Assembly: GCA_043820045.1 (NCBI GenBank)
Contig: JBDREF010000374.1
Span: 1 to 24,400, forward strand
Direction: 5' to 3'
Source: JBDREF01 sp043820045
GTDB lineage: Bacteria > Planctomycetota > Phycisphaerae > Sedimentisphaerales > Anaerobacaceae
Length of the DNA: 24,400 nucleotides
Part shown: positions 15,428 through 24,285 of the stretch, piece by piece
Position numbering within the stretch: the stretch's first letter is position 1
Layout: each line of letters starts with the position of its first letter
Position numbers and translations under genes: made by a program
The notes under the pieces: generated by a model
What the model was told of the DNA's origin: nothing
Databases searched by the model: none
The model's input: the letters and a program-made list of their open reading frames with translations, nothing else

Positions 15428-16678
15428 TTAGTCAGGCATTTGGAAAATCTCGCCGCTGCGTTCCAGTTCAGCCTGTTTTTCCTCGTCCAGACCTATCTCG
15501 CTGTCTGTCAGGTAGCAAGCCGGGTCGGGAGCCCAGGGATCGCCGAAATGCAGATCCGCGCGAACTCTGAGACTGCCGCCGCAGCCGTCAAAAAATTTAC
15601 ACAGCCTGCACCTTCCCTTGATGTACTTGGGACGGTCCTTCAGACCCCGCAGAACCGGATCGCTCGTATCCATCCAGATTTGGCTGAAAGGCTTCTGCCG
15701 TATATCGCCGAGGTCGTAATGCCACCAGAACTGGTCCGGATGCACCTTCCCGTGGAAATCAATGCAGCCGATTCCGACCCCGCTGCTGTACAATCCCCCG
15801 CCGTTCCAAGTCATCAGCTTCCAGACCTCCTCTGCGCGTTTGGGGTCCTCCTCCTTCAGTTTCAGGTACAAATATACGCCGTCAACGTGGTTGTCCACCG
15901 TCAGTATATCGGTAGTCTTGCCGGCTTGTTTATACTGTCTGGTCTTGGCCAATATTGTATCAACGGCGATTCTGCTCTGAGCGTGCGTAAGGTCCTCGCT
16001 TGCCATGGTCCCCCCTCTGCCGCTTGGGACAAAGTGGTAAAAGCAGGCCCTCTCGATATGTTTTTGCTCGAAGAAGTCGAACAAACGCTCCAAATCCTGA
16101 ACATTTCGCTTTGTCAGGGTCAATCTAAGGCCGATTCGTACACCGGCGTCCTGGCAATTCCTGATGCCTTCCACGGCCCTGTCAAAGGCACCCGAAACCC
16201 CCCTGAACTTGTCGTTAATCGGTCCGATACCGTCAAGGCTGATGCCGACATACGAAACTCCGCGCTGCTTAATCTGCTTTGCCATGTCGGGTTTTATGAG
16301 AGTTCCGTTCGTTGAGATAACCGCGCGCAATCCCAGCCCGACCGCGTATTCAATCAGCTCGAACAGATCCGGCCGGGTCAACGGCTCGCCGCCGGAAAAC
16401 AAGACCGAGGGAACACCGAACCCGACAAGATCGTCCAATACTGCTTTTGCCTCTTCAGTGGACAGTTCATCGTCGGCCCTGCTGGTGCCGCTGTCGTTGT
16501 AACAATGCACGCACTTGAGGTTGCATGACCGGGTGATATTCCAGACGACGATAGGCCGTCTTTCCGAGGCATTCTTGGGCACGACCTCGCCTTGGCGTTC
16601 ACCCGAACCCTTCATGCCGTAGCGAAGCCAATCGCCCGGTGTGACCTGATCACAATACAACTTGCTTATGTTTATCAT
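15428..16678 (-). CDS. ahbC: Radical SAM Fe-coproporphyrin synthase (12,18-didecarboxysiroheme deacetylase)
   Basis: AhbC removes the two acetate side chains of didecarboxysiroheme to yield Fe-coproporphyrin III. The 416-residue protein starts at the ATG 16678, with AGGA six bases upstream; a longer in-frame start at 16747 would run into ahbD. The radical SAM cluster is C52-x3-C56-x2-C59 (SCNLKCVHCY), and the GGEP motif lies at 96-99. The C-terminal SPASM-like region has C357, C360, C366 and C388 (CRLCKFFDGC, then PACYL) for a second cluster. The opening MINISKLYCD and RPIVVWNITR are typical of the AhbC/NirJ1 group. NirJ of heme d1 synthesis is the alternative, but the other nir genes are absent and ahbD is adjacent. 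Confidence 0.92.
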   Translation of the reverse strand: MINISKLYCDQVTPGDWLRYGMKGSGERQGEVVPKNASERRPIVVWNITRSCNLKCVHCYNDSGTSRADDELSTEEAKAVLDDLVGFGVPSVLFSGGEPLTRPDLFELIEYAVGLGLRAVISTNGTLIKPDMAKQIKQRGVSYVGISLDGIGPINDKFRGVSGAFDRAVEGIRNCQDAGVRIGLRLTLTKRNVQDLERLFDFFEQKHIERACFYHFVPSGRGGTMASEDLTHAQSRIAVDTILAKTRQYKQAGKTTDILTVDNHVDGVYLYLKLKEEDPKRAEEVWKLMTWNGGGLYSSGVGIGCIDFHGKVHPDQFWWHYDLGDIRQKPFSQIWMDTSDPVLRGLKDRPKYIKGRCRLCKFFDGCGGSLRVRADLHFGDPWAPDPACYLTDSEIGLDEEKQAELERSGEIFQMPD

Positions 16679-16713
16679 AGCTCGTCCTGCAAAATCCAAA
16701 ATCCCGACAAAAT

Positions 16714-17823
16714 TCAGCGAACGGCTTCGGGCGGCACGTACGCACAAAAAGGTTCTTCCGCCATGTAGTTACCCGTGGCGCCGTAGGCTCTGCCGCGACA
16801 TCCGCCGCACACGTTCCTGTAGCCGCAGACGCCGCACTTGCCTTCGAGTTCATTGGTGTCGCGCATTCGCGCGAGGTTTTCGCTGTTGTGCCATATATCC
16901 GACAGCCTGTCCTCGAGTACGTTGCCGCATTTTACGGGCAGATACCCGCAGGGAAACACATCCCCCTGATGCCCTACGAACAATACTCCGAGACCCGCAA
17001 GGCAGCCTTTTGACGCTCCCCCATGCTCGCCTCTGCCGGGAACAGTGTCGGCGCCTTTGGCCTCCTGCATGCGGGACTTGTGCAGGCCCTCCTGCCTGAT
17101 GACGCGCTCGTAGTGGGGGCCGCAGGTTACCTTCATTTGCAACTCGCCCCGCCCGTCCAGTTTGCAGGTCTCGATCATCTTCTGTTCGTACTGTTCGGGC
17201 GAGAGCATGTCAGTCTCGGCCAGGGATTGCCCGCAACCGACCGGTACTAACATGAATATATGCACGGCCACCGCGCCGAGCGATTTGGCAAGCTCGTAAA
17301 CCTCTTCCAACTGCCCGGCATTATATTTGGTCAGAGTAATGTTTATCTGGAACGGCACCTTCTTATCCCGAAGATGCCCTATGCCTTCCACAGCTCTGTC
17401 GAAGGAGCCTTCGAGCTGCCGCAGCCTGTCGTGAACTTCCGCGGTCGCCCCGTCCAGACTCACCGAGACCCTTGCCACTCCGCTGCTGCGTATCTTATCG
17501 GCGATGGCCGAGTCTATCAGCGTTCCATTCGTTGCGAGCGCAGGAGTGATTCCCGACGAGCGGGCCTGGCCGATAAGCTCGAACAAATCTTCACGGCAGA
17601 GCGGCTCGCCACCGGAGAACACCAGCACCGGCATCATCGGTTGCCCTGTTCCCAGTTGGGCCAACTGCCCGATGAGGTCTTTTGCCTGGGCGGTTGACAT
17701 GTCTCTATGGGCTTGTTCGTCGGATTCTATCCGGCGGCAGTGAGCGCACGTGAGGTTGCACCGTATCGTGCTCTCCCAGAACAGCAGCCTCAGAATCCGC
17801 ATTGAACCTGATGGGCCTTTCAC
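16714..17823 (-). CDS. ahbD: Radical SAM heme synthase (Fe-coproporphyrin decarboxylase)
   Basis: AhbD oxidatively decarboxylates two propionates of Fe-coproporphyrin III to the vinyl groups of heme, the last step of the alternative pathway. With the GTG start the protein has 369 residues. It shows C22-x3-C26-x2-C29 (RCNLTCAHC) for the radical SAM cluster and GGEP at 71-74. A SPASM domain follows with C274, C292, C299, C330, C333, C339, C342 and C360. ILRLLFWEST at the N-terminus is typical of the family. The GTG overlaps the hemA stop (GTGA) and has GGGAGG about ten bases upstream; an ATG at 17802 (MRILRLL) is a close alternative. It ends 35 bp before ahbC. Confidence 0.93.
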   Translation of the reverse strand: MKGPSGSMRILRLLFWESTIRCNLTCAHCRRIESDEQAHRDMSTAQAKDLIGQLAQLGTGQPMMPVLVFSGGEPLCREDLFELIGQARSSGITPALATNGTLIDSAIADKIRSSGVARVSVSLDGATAEVHDRLRQLEGSFDRAVEGIGHLRDKKVPFQINITLTKYNAGQLEEVYELAKSLGAVAVHIFMLVPVGCGQSLAETDMLSPEQYEQKMIETCKLDGRGELQMKVTCGPHYERVIRQEGLHKSRMQEAKGADTVPGRGEHGGASKGCLAGLGVLFVGHQGDVFPCGYLPVKCGNVLEDRLSDIWHNSENLARMRDTNELEGKCGVCGYRNVCGGCRGRAYGATGNYMAEEPFCAYVPPEAVR

Positions 17824-19127
17824 TTTTGCGCGTCCTCCCTATTGCCCGATTCGGACATTATCTCCTCGGCCTGCCTGACAATGCTGTCCACAAGTCTTGC
17901 CGCCTCGGTCGCCCCATTCTCCTTAGCTACGACGTTGACGTTCTTGATTACGCAGTGAAGCAGCTTGTTGACGACGCGGTTGACCATCGCTTCCATGACT
18001 TTTCTGCACGAGGCTTCCTCCCTTGCTCCGACAAAGAACCGTTCCATCTCATTCCTGCTTATCTGTGCGAACTGCTCCTTCATCCGGCCGATCAGGGGTC
18101 CTATGTCCTTGGCCCCGAACCATTCCGTGAACTCCGCTGCATTTTCAAGGACGATCTCCATACCCCTGGTCATGTCCCGCTCGCGGGCCTTGCGATTCCG
18201 CTCGACCACCGCCGCAAGGTCGTCCACGCTGTAAAGGTAGATCCCATCCAGCTCGTTCACCGCCGGTTCGAAGTTTCGCGGCACGGCAATATCGATTATC
18301 AGCAGTGTCTCTGCCTTGCGGCGGGCCGCTATTGCCTTGAATGAGTCCTTTTTGAACAGGTAATCCTGCACCGAGGCGGAGGCTATAGCCATGTTCGCGC
18401 CGGTCAGAAGCTCGTCGAGCTGCTCCCATTTTGCGGCCTTGATGCCGTACTGTTCGGCCACTTTCAAACCGCGGTCGTAAGAGCGATTGACGACTGTTAT
18501 GTCTCTGCCTCCGACCTGAAGCAGATGCTGGACGATTAACTGGCCCATGTCGCCGGCGCCGATGACTACTACCTTTGCCGATGAGATATCTTCGAAGAGC
18601 TGCCTGGCCAATTCGACCGCAACGCCTGCAACGCTCACCCGACCGCTGGAGATTGAAGTAGTCGTATATACTTTCTTGCTGGTGGCGAAGGCGGAGTGAA
18701 ACAGCCTGTTCAGGACCTTACCCGTGGTCTTTGCCGCACAGGCAAACTTATAGCTCTCCTTGACCTGGCCGATTATCTGGGCCTCGCCCACCACAAGGCT
18801 GTCAAGGCTCGACGAGACCGTCAGCAGGTGCCGGACCGCATCCTCATTTTCGTAGGCGTACGAGAATTGGAGGAACTTGTCCAACTCGACGTTGTGGAAC
18901 TGGGCGAGGAACTCGGCAAGCCGGCTCGTATCGGCGCCCTGACATTGTTTGCCGGCGCAATACAGCTCGACGCGGTTGCACGTCGAGATGAGCACGTATT
19001 CGGCGCGGGGGAACCTCTTTTTCAGTTCGCAAAGCGCCCTGCTCGTCTCGGCCGCGTCAAAGGCCAGCTTCTCGCGGATCTCCACCGGAGCTGTCTTGTG
19101 GTTGAGTCCTAATACTACGATCTTCAT
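17820..19127 (-). CDS. hemA: Glutamyl-tRNA reductase
   Basis: HemA uses NADPH to reduce glutamyl-tRNA to glutamate-1-semialdehyde, the first committed step of tetrapyrrole synthesis by the C5 route. The 435-residue protein has the full family pattern: GLNHKTAPVEIREKLAF at the N-terminus, the catalytic Cys C50 in ISTCNRVELY, SSLDSLVVGEAQIIGQVK (106-123), and the NADPH-binding GAGDMG (190-195). A C-terminal dimerisation region follows (about 320-420). Length is normal. It lies in the operon ahbB - hemX-like - hemA - ahbD - ahbC, 9 bp after the hemX-like gene. Its product feeds HemL, encoded in the other heme block at 9121-10401. Confidence 0.97.
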   Translation of the reverse strand: MKIVVLGLNHKTAPVEIREKLAFDAAETSRALCELKKRFPRAEYVLISTCNRVELYCAGKQCQGADTSRLAEFLAQFHNVELDKFLQFSYAYENEDAVRHLLTVSSSLDSLVVGEAQIIGQVKESYKFACAAKTTGKVLNRLFHSAFATSKKVYTTTSISSGRVSVAGVAVELARQLFEDISSAKVVVIGAGDMGQLIVQHLLQVGGRDITVVNRSYDRGLKVAEQYGIKAAKWEQLDELLTGANMAIASASVQDYLFKKDSFKAIAARRKAETLLIIDIAVPRNFEPAVNELDGIYLYSVDDLAAVVERNRKARERDMTRGMEIVLENAAEFTEWFGAKDIGPLIGRMKEQFAQISRNEMERFFVGAREEASCRKVMEAMVNRVVNKLLHCVIKNVNVVAKENGATEAARLVDSIVRQAEEIMSESGNREDAQK

Positions 19128-19136
19128 GTCTTGCTC

Positions 19137-20018
19137 TTATCTTGCCTGTTCGATAGTCTCAACGTCGCTGCCGGCAAAGTTGTGGCCTGTCCCGCAGAAA
19201 ATGGAGGTCCCCACCACCGCAAACAGAATCAGGGCAAACGCGACAATCGTCACGTGGGCAATCGTCTTTTCTTTTAATTTCACAGTTCTCCACAGCACCA
19301 TGATCGTCGCCAAAAGCAGCCAGACGACTGCGATGAGAACGATTTTTGCGTCTGTGAGCCAGTCGAGAGCGGTCATATTCAGTGAGGCCGAAGTAGCCGC
19401 CAACCCGATCCCGCTCACCAGTCCGAAAGTCATTAATATGAAGCACGCCTTAAGGCCGAAGATGTTCATGCGTTCGAGCTTTTGAATGTTGGGTACCTTG
19501 CCGAGGATTTGAGCCAGGTCCTTTTGCTTGAGTTTCCGCCTGGCAAACAGATATAGCAGCGCGCTGGCGGTCGCAAGCATTGCCGCTGCACCGGCGAGGA
19601 CCATCGCAACAGCATGGGCAATCGCCCAGGGAGTGGAAGCTGCCTTATGTGCCTGAGAAGGCGGCTCTGCCACTATCGCCGCCATCAAGATAAGGACCAG
19701 CATCACCCACACCATTACCGAGCCAAACCACACCCGCTGGATCGCGATGCTGAGGAAAAGGTATGTCAGGCCAAACACGATAGTAAGCACAATCATGGAC
19801 TCAAATGACCCCGTGAGCGGCACCGCCTTTATCGCAACGGCCCTGAATATGAGAACCACCGCCTCAAGCGTTACAGCCAGCGAAACAAGCGGCAAAAGCA
19901 ATCGTCTGCACTTTTCTTTACCCGCCAGCAGTTGAAAGACGCCGACCACCGCTGCTGCGAAATATAGTGCAACAACGCAGACAAATACTATCATCTCAGG
20001 CAAAGGCAGCTTTAACAT
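19137..20018 (-). CDS. HemX/CcsA-family cytochrome c assembly membrane protein
   Basis: The 293-residue protein is almost wholly hydrophobic, with about eight membrane segments. The stretch PLTGSFESMIVLTIVFGLTYLFL (about 67-89) and PWAIAHAVAMVLAGAA (130-145, His135) match the CcsA/ResC/HemX family. The tryptophan-rich WWD heme-handling motif of true CcsA was not seen, and the small size and position beside hemA fit HemX, which in other bacteria lies next to hemA and affects HemA levels. It may therefore tune glutamyl-tRNA reductase or handle heme for cytochrome c maturation; the sequence does not decide. It lies 34 bp after ahbB and 9 bp before hemA. Confidence 0.82.
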   Translation of the reverse strand: MLKLPLPEMIVFVCVVALYFAAAVVGVFQLLAGKEKCRRLLLPLVSLAVTLEAVVLIFRAVAIKAVPLTGSFESMIVLTIVFGLTYLFLSIAIQRVWFGSVMVWVMLVLILMAAIVAEPPSQAHKAASTPWAIAHAVAMVLAGAAAMLATASALLYLFARRKLKQKDLAQILGKVPNIQKLERMNIFGLKACFILMTFGLVSGIGLAATSASLNMTALDWLTDAKIVLIAVVWLLLATIMVLWRTVKLKEKTIAHVTIVAFALILFAVVGTSIFCGTGHNFAGSDVETIEQAR

Positions 20019-20052
20019 ACCTGTTCTTCTTCCCGACTATCAGTCGCCAGTC

Positions 20053-20532
20053 CTAAATTATGTAGGTTGGCGGGACCTTCTTGAGTTCCCTTTCGGTGGC
20101 CAGTATGTGGTAGTCCGTTACCCCGCACGCCTGACTCATACGCTCAACCGTCCGTCCGACCTCTTGCATATCCGCTCCGTGGACCATCGTATATATATTG
20201 TACGGCCAATTCTCCGCCGTGTTCCGCTCATAGGCGTGGCTGACCTCCTTAAATCCCGCCAGAATCGAGCCAACCTGCTCAACACGCTCGGCCACAACCT
20301 GCCAGGCGACCATCGCCCCTCCGGGGAACCCCACCTTGGAGTGATGAAGTATTGACCCTATCCGTCGTAACTTGCCGTCTTGCTTCCATGCTTGCAGAAC
20401 GGCCATGAACTGCTCTGTCTTGACGCCCGCCCGTTCGGCCATGTCCTTAAAAGGCGTTTGCGTTCTTGGGAATCCCTCCTGGAGGACGGCCAATACTCTC
20501 TTCTCAATATCAGATAACTGATATTTCGTCAT
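20053..20532 (-). CDS. ahbB: Siroheme decarboxylase subunit B
   Basis: AhbB is the partner of AhbA (6983-7447) in siroheme decarboxylation. The 159-residue protein has the same Lrp/AsnC-like layout: a winged helix (DIEKRVLAVLQEGFP, then DGKLRRIGSILHHSKVGF) and a C-terminal domain with EVSHAYERNTAENWPYNIYTMVHG, the stretch typical of the B subunit, ending ERELKKVPPTYII. It is the first gene of the five-gene heme operon and has a good promoter upstream. The ribosome site is weak. It ends with TAG. Separation of ahbA and ahbB into two operons is unusual because their products act as a complex. Confidence 0.92.
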   Translation of the reverse strand: MTKYQLSDIEKRVLAVLQEGFPRTQTPFKDMAERAGVKTEQFMAVLQAWKQDGKLRRIGSILHHSKVGFPGGAMVAWQVVAERVEQVGSILAGFKEVSHAYERNTAENWPYNIYTMVHGADMQEVGRTVERMSQACGVTDYHILATERELKKVPPTYII

Positions 20533-20944
20533 CTGTTCGTGTCGCTACGTCGAATACAGTGGATTAAAAGGGTCGCATAGAATTACTATCGTCTGCTATG
20601 AGCAGGAAAAACCCCATACTATACGGCCATTCTAATGACTTTCGGCCATAATTGCAAGAAAACTTCGCAAATAGCGGGGAAATAGCCTTCCGGCGCAAAA
20701 ATCACCCTTTTCGGGAAGTTGCCGGGGATGATTCATGGTCGGATAGTGAAGGTCCACACGCACCGTTCGTATCGGGAGCAAGAACAATTGAATTGAACAA
20801 TACGTTGACGGAGCAACTCCTCATCTCGGTTCGCCAAAGGGCTTGCCGTCTGCCGTGGCGTTCTGCCGGCGACTCCGCCGTAAGGCGTTCCCTACGGGAC
20901 TTGTCCAGCGGGAACGCTATTTATTGCCTAATCCAACCTCGCGA
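20533..20944. other. Region between flgE and ahbB
   Basis: These 412 bp contain the ahbB promoter (listed separately). Near the flgE end there is an exact 8-bp inverted repeat, GCGTTCCC (20885-20892) and GGGAACGC (20910-20917), with a nested GGAC/GTCC pair inside. It is not followed by T residues on the minus strand, so it is a weak terminator candidate for flgE. No gene is supported here. Confidence 0.45.
20629..20657 (-). promoter_or_regulatory. Sigma-70-like promoter of the ahbB-hemX-hemA-ahbD-ahbC operon
   Basis: On the minus strand TTGCAA (20657-20652) is followed by an exact 17-bp spacer and TAGAAT (20634-20629). Transcription would begin near 20622, about 90 bp before the ahbB start. 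The heptamer ATGGCCG occurs twice in direct orientation 19 bp apart, once within the spacer and once over the likely start site, which could be a regulator-binding repeat. Confidence 0.55.
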
Positions 20945-22630
20945 CTATCTGATAATATTCGTCAATTCTCGGAGGATATCATTGGCCACCCTGATGGTTC
21001 TGGCATTTGCCTGGAAGCCGTTCTGGGCCTGAATCATATTGACGAACTCGGTTGCCATGTCAGCGTTGGATTTTTCCAGCGAACCGCCGTGGATGGAACC
21101 TGCACCGCCGGTAAGGGCCTGCGTGGCCACGGGATCGCCCGAGTTGGCCGAGGAGTTATAGTAGTTGCCGCCTACGCTCTCCAGAGCCGCCGGGTTCTGG
21201 AACAACGCCACCTGTATTGAAGCGATGTTCTTCTTGATACCGTTGGAAAAGGCACCGATGATTATGCCTTCATTGTTGACCGACACGGTCGAGAGTCTGC
21301 CCGCTTCGTAACCGTCTTGTCCCCTTGCGACGGCGGTGGAGTTACCGGCAAACTGTGTCAAGCCGTCCAGTTGGCTGGCCGTACCCAGGTTTATTGTGAT
21401 GGTCTGAGGATTCGTTGTGTCATGTGCGAATGTAACCACGAATTCCGACGTATCGCCTATTGTGGAATTCAAGCCGGAGTATGAGCCGTCGCTGGCGTCG
21501 AATTCGATGCCCCTGATTCGTCGATTGCCTGACGTTATGCCGGTGATATTGCCGGTGATCGAGGATAGCACCAGGTCCCATGTATTGTTGGTATCCGTCC
21601 TTACGAACGCGCCGGCAAGAACGTGCCTGCCTCCCTGGGAGTCAAAAACGGTAATATTGACGTTCTTCACCTCTTCTCCGCCTACGGTGGATAACTCAAA
21701 ATACGCCGGCATCGTCAGGGTGGCACTGCCGTTGTCCGCCCAGGTAAGTGCTATGTCTGAGAGACTGTAGCCGCTGCTGGCGTCAGTTATCCTTATTTTC
21801 CCGTTGACCAGAGAAGCAACCTGCTCGGTAGAGGTAAGAACATTGTCGTTCAGATGGTCAATAACATCCTGGAGAGTAGTGGCTCCGGTAACAGTCAGGC
21901 CCGCCGCATCGACCAGGGCATTGCCGCTCGGATCAAAGCCGGAGGCTGTTATCGTTGTAGCCGCTCCGAATGTCCCGCTGAACTGGTCGAGCTGGTCAAG
22001 TTCGGTAGTTGCTATGGCCGTGGTGCCGTTGCTGGTGGTGTAGGTTACGTTGGAGGTCAGAATGTTTGTCTGGGTTGTGGAAAATGTCGCGTCGGCGCTG
22101 AGGTTACCAGCCACGGCCACTGTTGAAGTAGCTTGTGCGGGCATAGCGACATCGTATGGGACCCTGACATTGCTGTTACCGGCGACCTGGAAGCCATCGC
22201 TCTCGCCCACTGAGCCGATACGCTGCACCAGGTAGCCGTTTGTCGGATCAATCAGGTTAGAATCGGCGTCCACGGCGAATGCACCGGCTCTGGTGTAGAG
22301 GTCCTGCGAGCCGTCGCTGACCACGAAATAGCCTTCTCCTTCTAAGGCCAGGTCCAGAGGATTGCCTGTGTTCACGATATTGCCCTGTGTCATATTGGGT
22401 GATATTCCGGCTACACCTGTTCCGCCGCCCATCTGCTGAGGGTTGGTGCCGCCGAGGGTGCCGGTAGGCTACGAGGCCTTCTTCACGGTTTCGCTCAGTA
22501 ACTCTGCGAAGGTTATTCGTGCGGACTTAAAAGCGGTTGTGTTAACGTTTGCGAGGTTATTGCCCGCAATGTCTAACATTTTCTGATGGGCCTGCAGCCC
22601 ACTAACTCCGGCTGATAATGCAAAACTCAC
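20945..22630 (-). pseudogene. flgE: Flagellar hook protein gene interrupted by in-frame TAG at codon 54
   Basis: The gene starts at GTG 22630 with AAGGAG seven bases upstream. The first 53 residues are the typical hook N-terminus (SFALSAGVSGLQAHQKMLDI, then GNNLANVNTTAFKSARITFAELL). Codon 54 is TAG (22471-22469). The same frame continues without any shift through TGTLGGTNPQQ into a complete hook protein: EGEGYFVVSDG, a Ser/Thr/Asn-rich central region, and the C-terminal NIASIQVALFQNP and EKSNADMATEFVNMIQAQNGFQANARTI. The whole would be 561 residues. Both ends are needed for hook assembly, so either this copy is broken by one base change, or the TAG is misread or a sequence error. The gene itself ends in TAG. 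No other flagellar genes are in the window. Confidence 0.85.
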
Positions 22631-23270
22631 CTTGTTTCTCCTTAACTTTCAAATCCTAATAAGTTCCCATTACAAAAACGAGTCACCTGTCTATTTTGGA
22701 TGGCCGGTCGGACGCCATTCGAATGTACTATCGATTGCCGTGGCAATGTTTCCAACTGGCCTCTATCATCTTTTCAAGGAGCTTTCGCTGCCGCTTAGTC
22801 ATAAGCAATTAGCGTGCCATACAGAAGAGTCCTCCAGACTCCCAATCGCATAAGTTTTTTGAAATAAAGCGTTTAGAAGATATGAAAAATGTGCAAAGCC
22901 CCAAGAAGCGGCTCTTGACTGCCTGTTTGCCCGGCTCCGGGAGGGACAAAACTTCCCTCCTGTCGGAAAACTTTGCCGTCAAATGCAGGCTGAATCAGAG
23001 GACAGAGCCGTCGCGCCCTGAGAGTCTTTCATACAAAACACACCCAACGAAAGCGAATTTCAAATCCTGCGATGGCGTAGTTTGCCTATTGCACAGGAGA
23101 TTGACGCGGCGTTTCGGGCTTGGCAGTGACGTTTACTGGAGCTTTGCTACAAAGGAGCAGAATGTTGATCGCCTGTGTCTTGGAGTAGATATGGAGCGCG
23201 GCCCCAAATGAACTGACAACTCGTACCGGTTGTGACCGCAACCTGTCAAAGTTTTGCGGTAGCCATATTG
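22631..23270. other. Region between the PEP-CTERM gene and flgE
   Basis: These 640 bp have no recognisable gene; short plus-strand frames (22632-22853, 22882-23211) have no ribosome site or homology I can support. It contains a strong hairpin, GGAGGGA (22940-22946), a 7-nt loop and TCCCTCC (22954-22960), flanked by CCGG-CT-CCGG (22931-22940). Neither strand has a T tract after it. The flgE promoter should lie near 22640-22750; no sigma-28 or sigma-54 site was convincing. Confidence 0.4.
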
Positions 23271-23948
23271 CTACAGCGTTCTGCGTCTGCGCAGCCAACT
23301 GACGATGCCAGCGCCGATGCCGCTCAACAGGATTGCACCCGGAGCGGGGACACAGACAAGCACATCCTGAGCGAGTTTGCCCGTTGCGTCGTACAGATTC
23401 AGGACGGCCACAGGATAAGCCATGTTGTTGTCCAGCATGGCGGCCGCGGCGGTGCCGAACTCGTTGATTAGCATAGTCCGGAAGATATTGCCCGCGCCAG
23501 GGTCTGCGGCCTCCCCCTCCAACCACCAGATTGTGCCTTGGAGGGCGCCCGCCGAAGCGCTGCGACCGGCACCGGGGGTGTAGTCGTAGTTCTCCAACGT
23601 GCCGAGTTGAAACTCGTGATACAGCCATGCCGTGCCGAGAGAAATCGGGTCACCTTCAGGGCCGACGCCGCCATTGATGGCCTTGTCGTTGAGTACGGCG
23701 TCATAAACAGGGCCGAGATGGACGATCTCAGTCCCCTCCAGACAAAATGACTGAAAGTCATTGTCTCCTCTGGCTTTGAGGTCATAGAGGTTCAGAACCC
23801 AACTCAACTCCGCGGATGGCGCTATTGTCAGCTCCCCGCCGTTACCGCTGAAGTAACCGTCTTTTCGTGTCACAGTGACCGTTGGAGTTGAGAACGCCGG
23901 GGCAACTGCCATCGCCATTAAAATGCTTACAAAGATGAATTTTTTCAT
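23271..23948 (-). CDS. Secreted PEP-CTERM-type protein with a possible thioester domain
   Basis: The 225-residue protein starts at ATG 23948, with GGAGGAG four bases upstream; the frame opens earlier at 23978 without support. It has a signal peptide (MKKFIFVSILMAMAVAPAFS, cut near 20). The C-terminal sorting signal has VPAP at 200-203, a hydrophobic helix and the RRRRTL end. This fits export and processing by an exosortase system, as known for planctomycetes. The mature part has FQSFCLE (C69) and ALQGTIWWLEGE (Q137). This spaced Cys/Gln pair resembles the thioester-forming residues of surface adhesin domains, where FCL and LQxxIW-like motifs are conserved. The resemblance is inferred from motif memory only. 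Its partner or surface role is unknown. Confidence 0.85.
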   Translation of the reverse strand: MKKFIFVSILMAMAVAPAFSTPTVTVTRKDGYFSGNGGELTIAPSAELSWVLNLYDLKARGDNDFQSFCLEGTEIVHLGPVYDAVLNDKAINGGVGPEGDPISLGTAWLYHEFQLGTLENYDYTPGAGRSASAGALQGTIWWLEGEAADPGAGNIFRTMLINEFGTAAAAMLDNNMAYPVAVLNLYDATGKLAQDVLVCVPAPGAILLSGIGAGIVSWLRRRRTL

Positions 23949-24067
23949 AACACTCCTCCTACACTTTCCACAAGGCAAAAAGGCCGCAAAAAACGCCTGC
24001 CTTTCGCCAGCAAGGCTATCCGTGCCGGACCTTATACCTGAAAGCGTACAGAATCTCCTAAGCTTTA

Positions 24068-24096
24068 CTTATACCGGACAAGGTCGGTTATGTCAA
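24068..24096 (-). promoter_or_regulatory. Strong sigma-70-like promoter of the PEP-CTERM gene
   Basis: On the minus strand a perfect TTGACA (24096-24091) is followed by an exact 17-bp spacer and TATAAG (24073-24068). The start would be near 24061, giving a leader of about 113 nt before the ATG at 23948. This is the best promoter match in the window. Confidence 0.7.
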
Positions 24097-24245
24097 GAAG
24101 AAAATGGGAATTCTGGGTAATTTTGTGTGAAAATGGGCATCCCCGGACTTTTCCTATTCTACCTTTGAGTAACAAGGTCCTCGGCATTTCCGTCCGAGAA
24201 GGTTCGCAACCCATGTTTGGGCGCTCATTTTTGATATGTTGCACC

Positions 24246-24285
24246 GGATTAAAGGAAAGGGGCTGTGGGTCGAAGCCCACAGCCC
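24246..24285 (-). terminator. Intrinsic terminator after the dockerin-bearing gene
   Basis: GGGCTGTGGG (24260-24269), a 6-nt loop and CCCACAGCCC (24276-24285) form a perfect 10-bp GC-rich stem. On the minus strand it is followed by CTTTCCTTTAA, a pyrimidine/T-rich run. It lies 25 bp after the stop of the dockerin-bearing gene, as expected for its terminator. Confidence 0.75.

Noticed and set aside
22469..22471. TAG as a recoded sense codon (for example pyrrolysine)
   Set aside because: TAG ends several other genes in the window at the expected family length, including flgE itself, so general reassignment is unlikely.
23968..24040. Possible cyclic-di-GMP riboswitch in the PEP-CTERM leader (GGATAGCC-like run and hairpin)
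   Set aside because: The conserved GACGCAAAGCC core and the tetraloop-receptor parts were not found on either strand.
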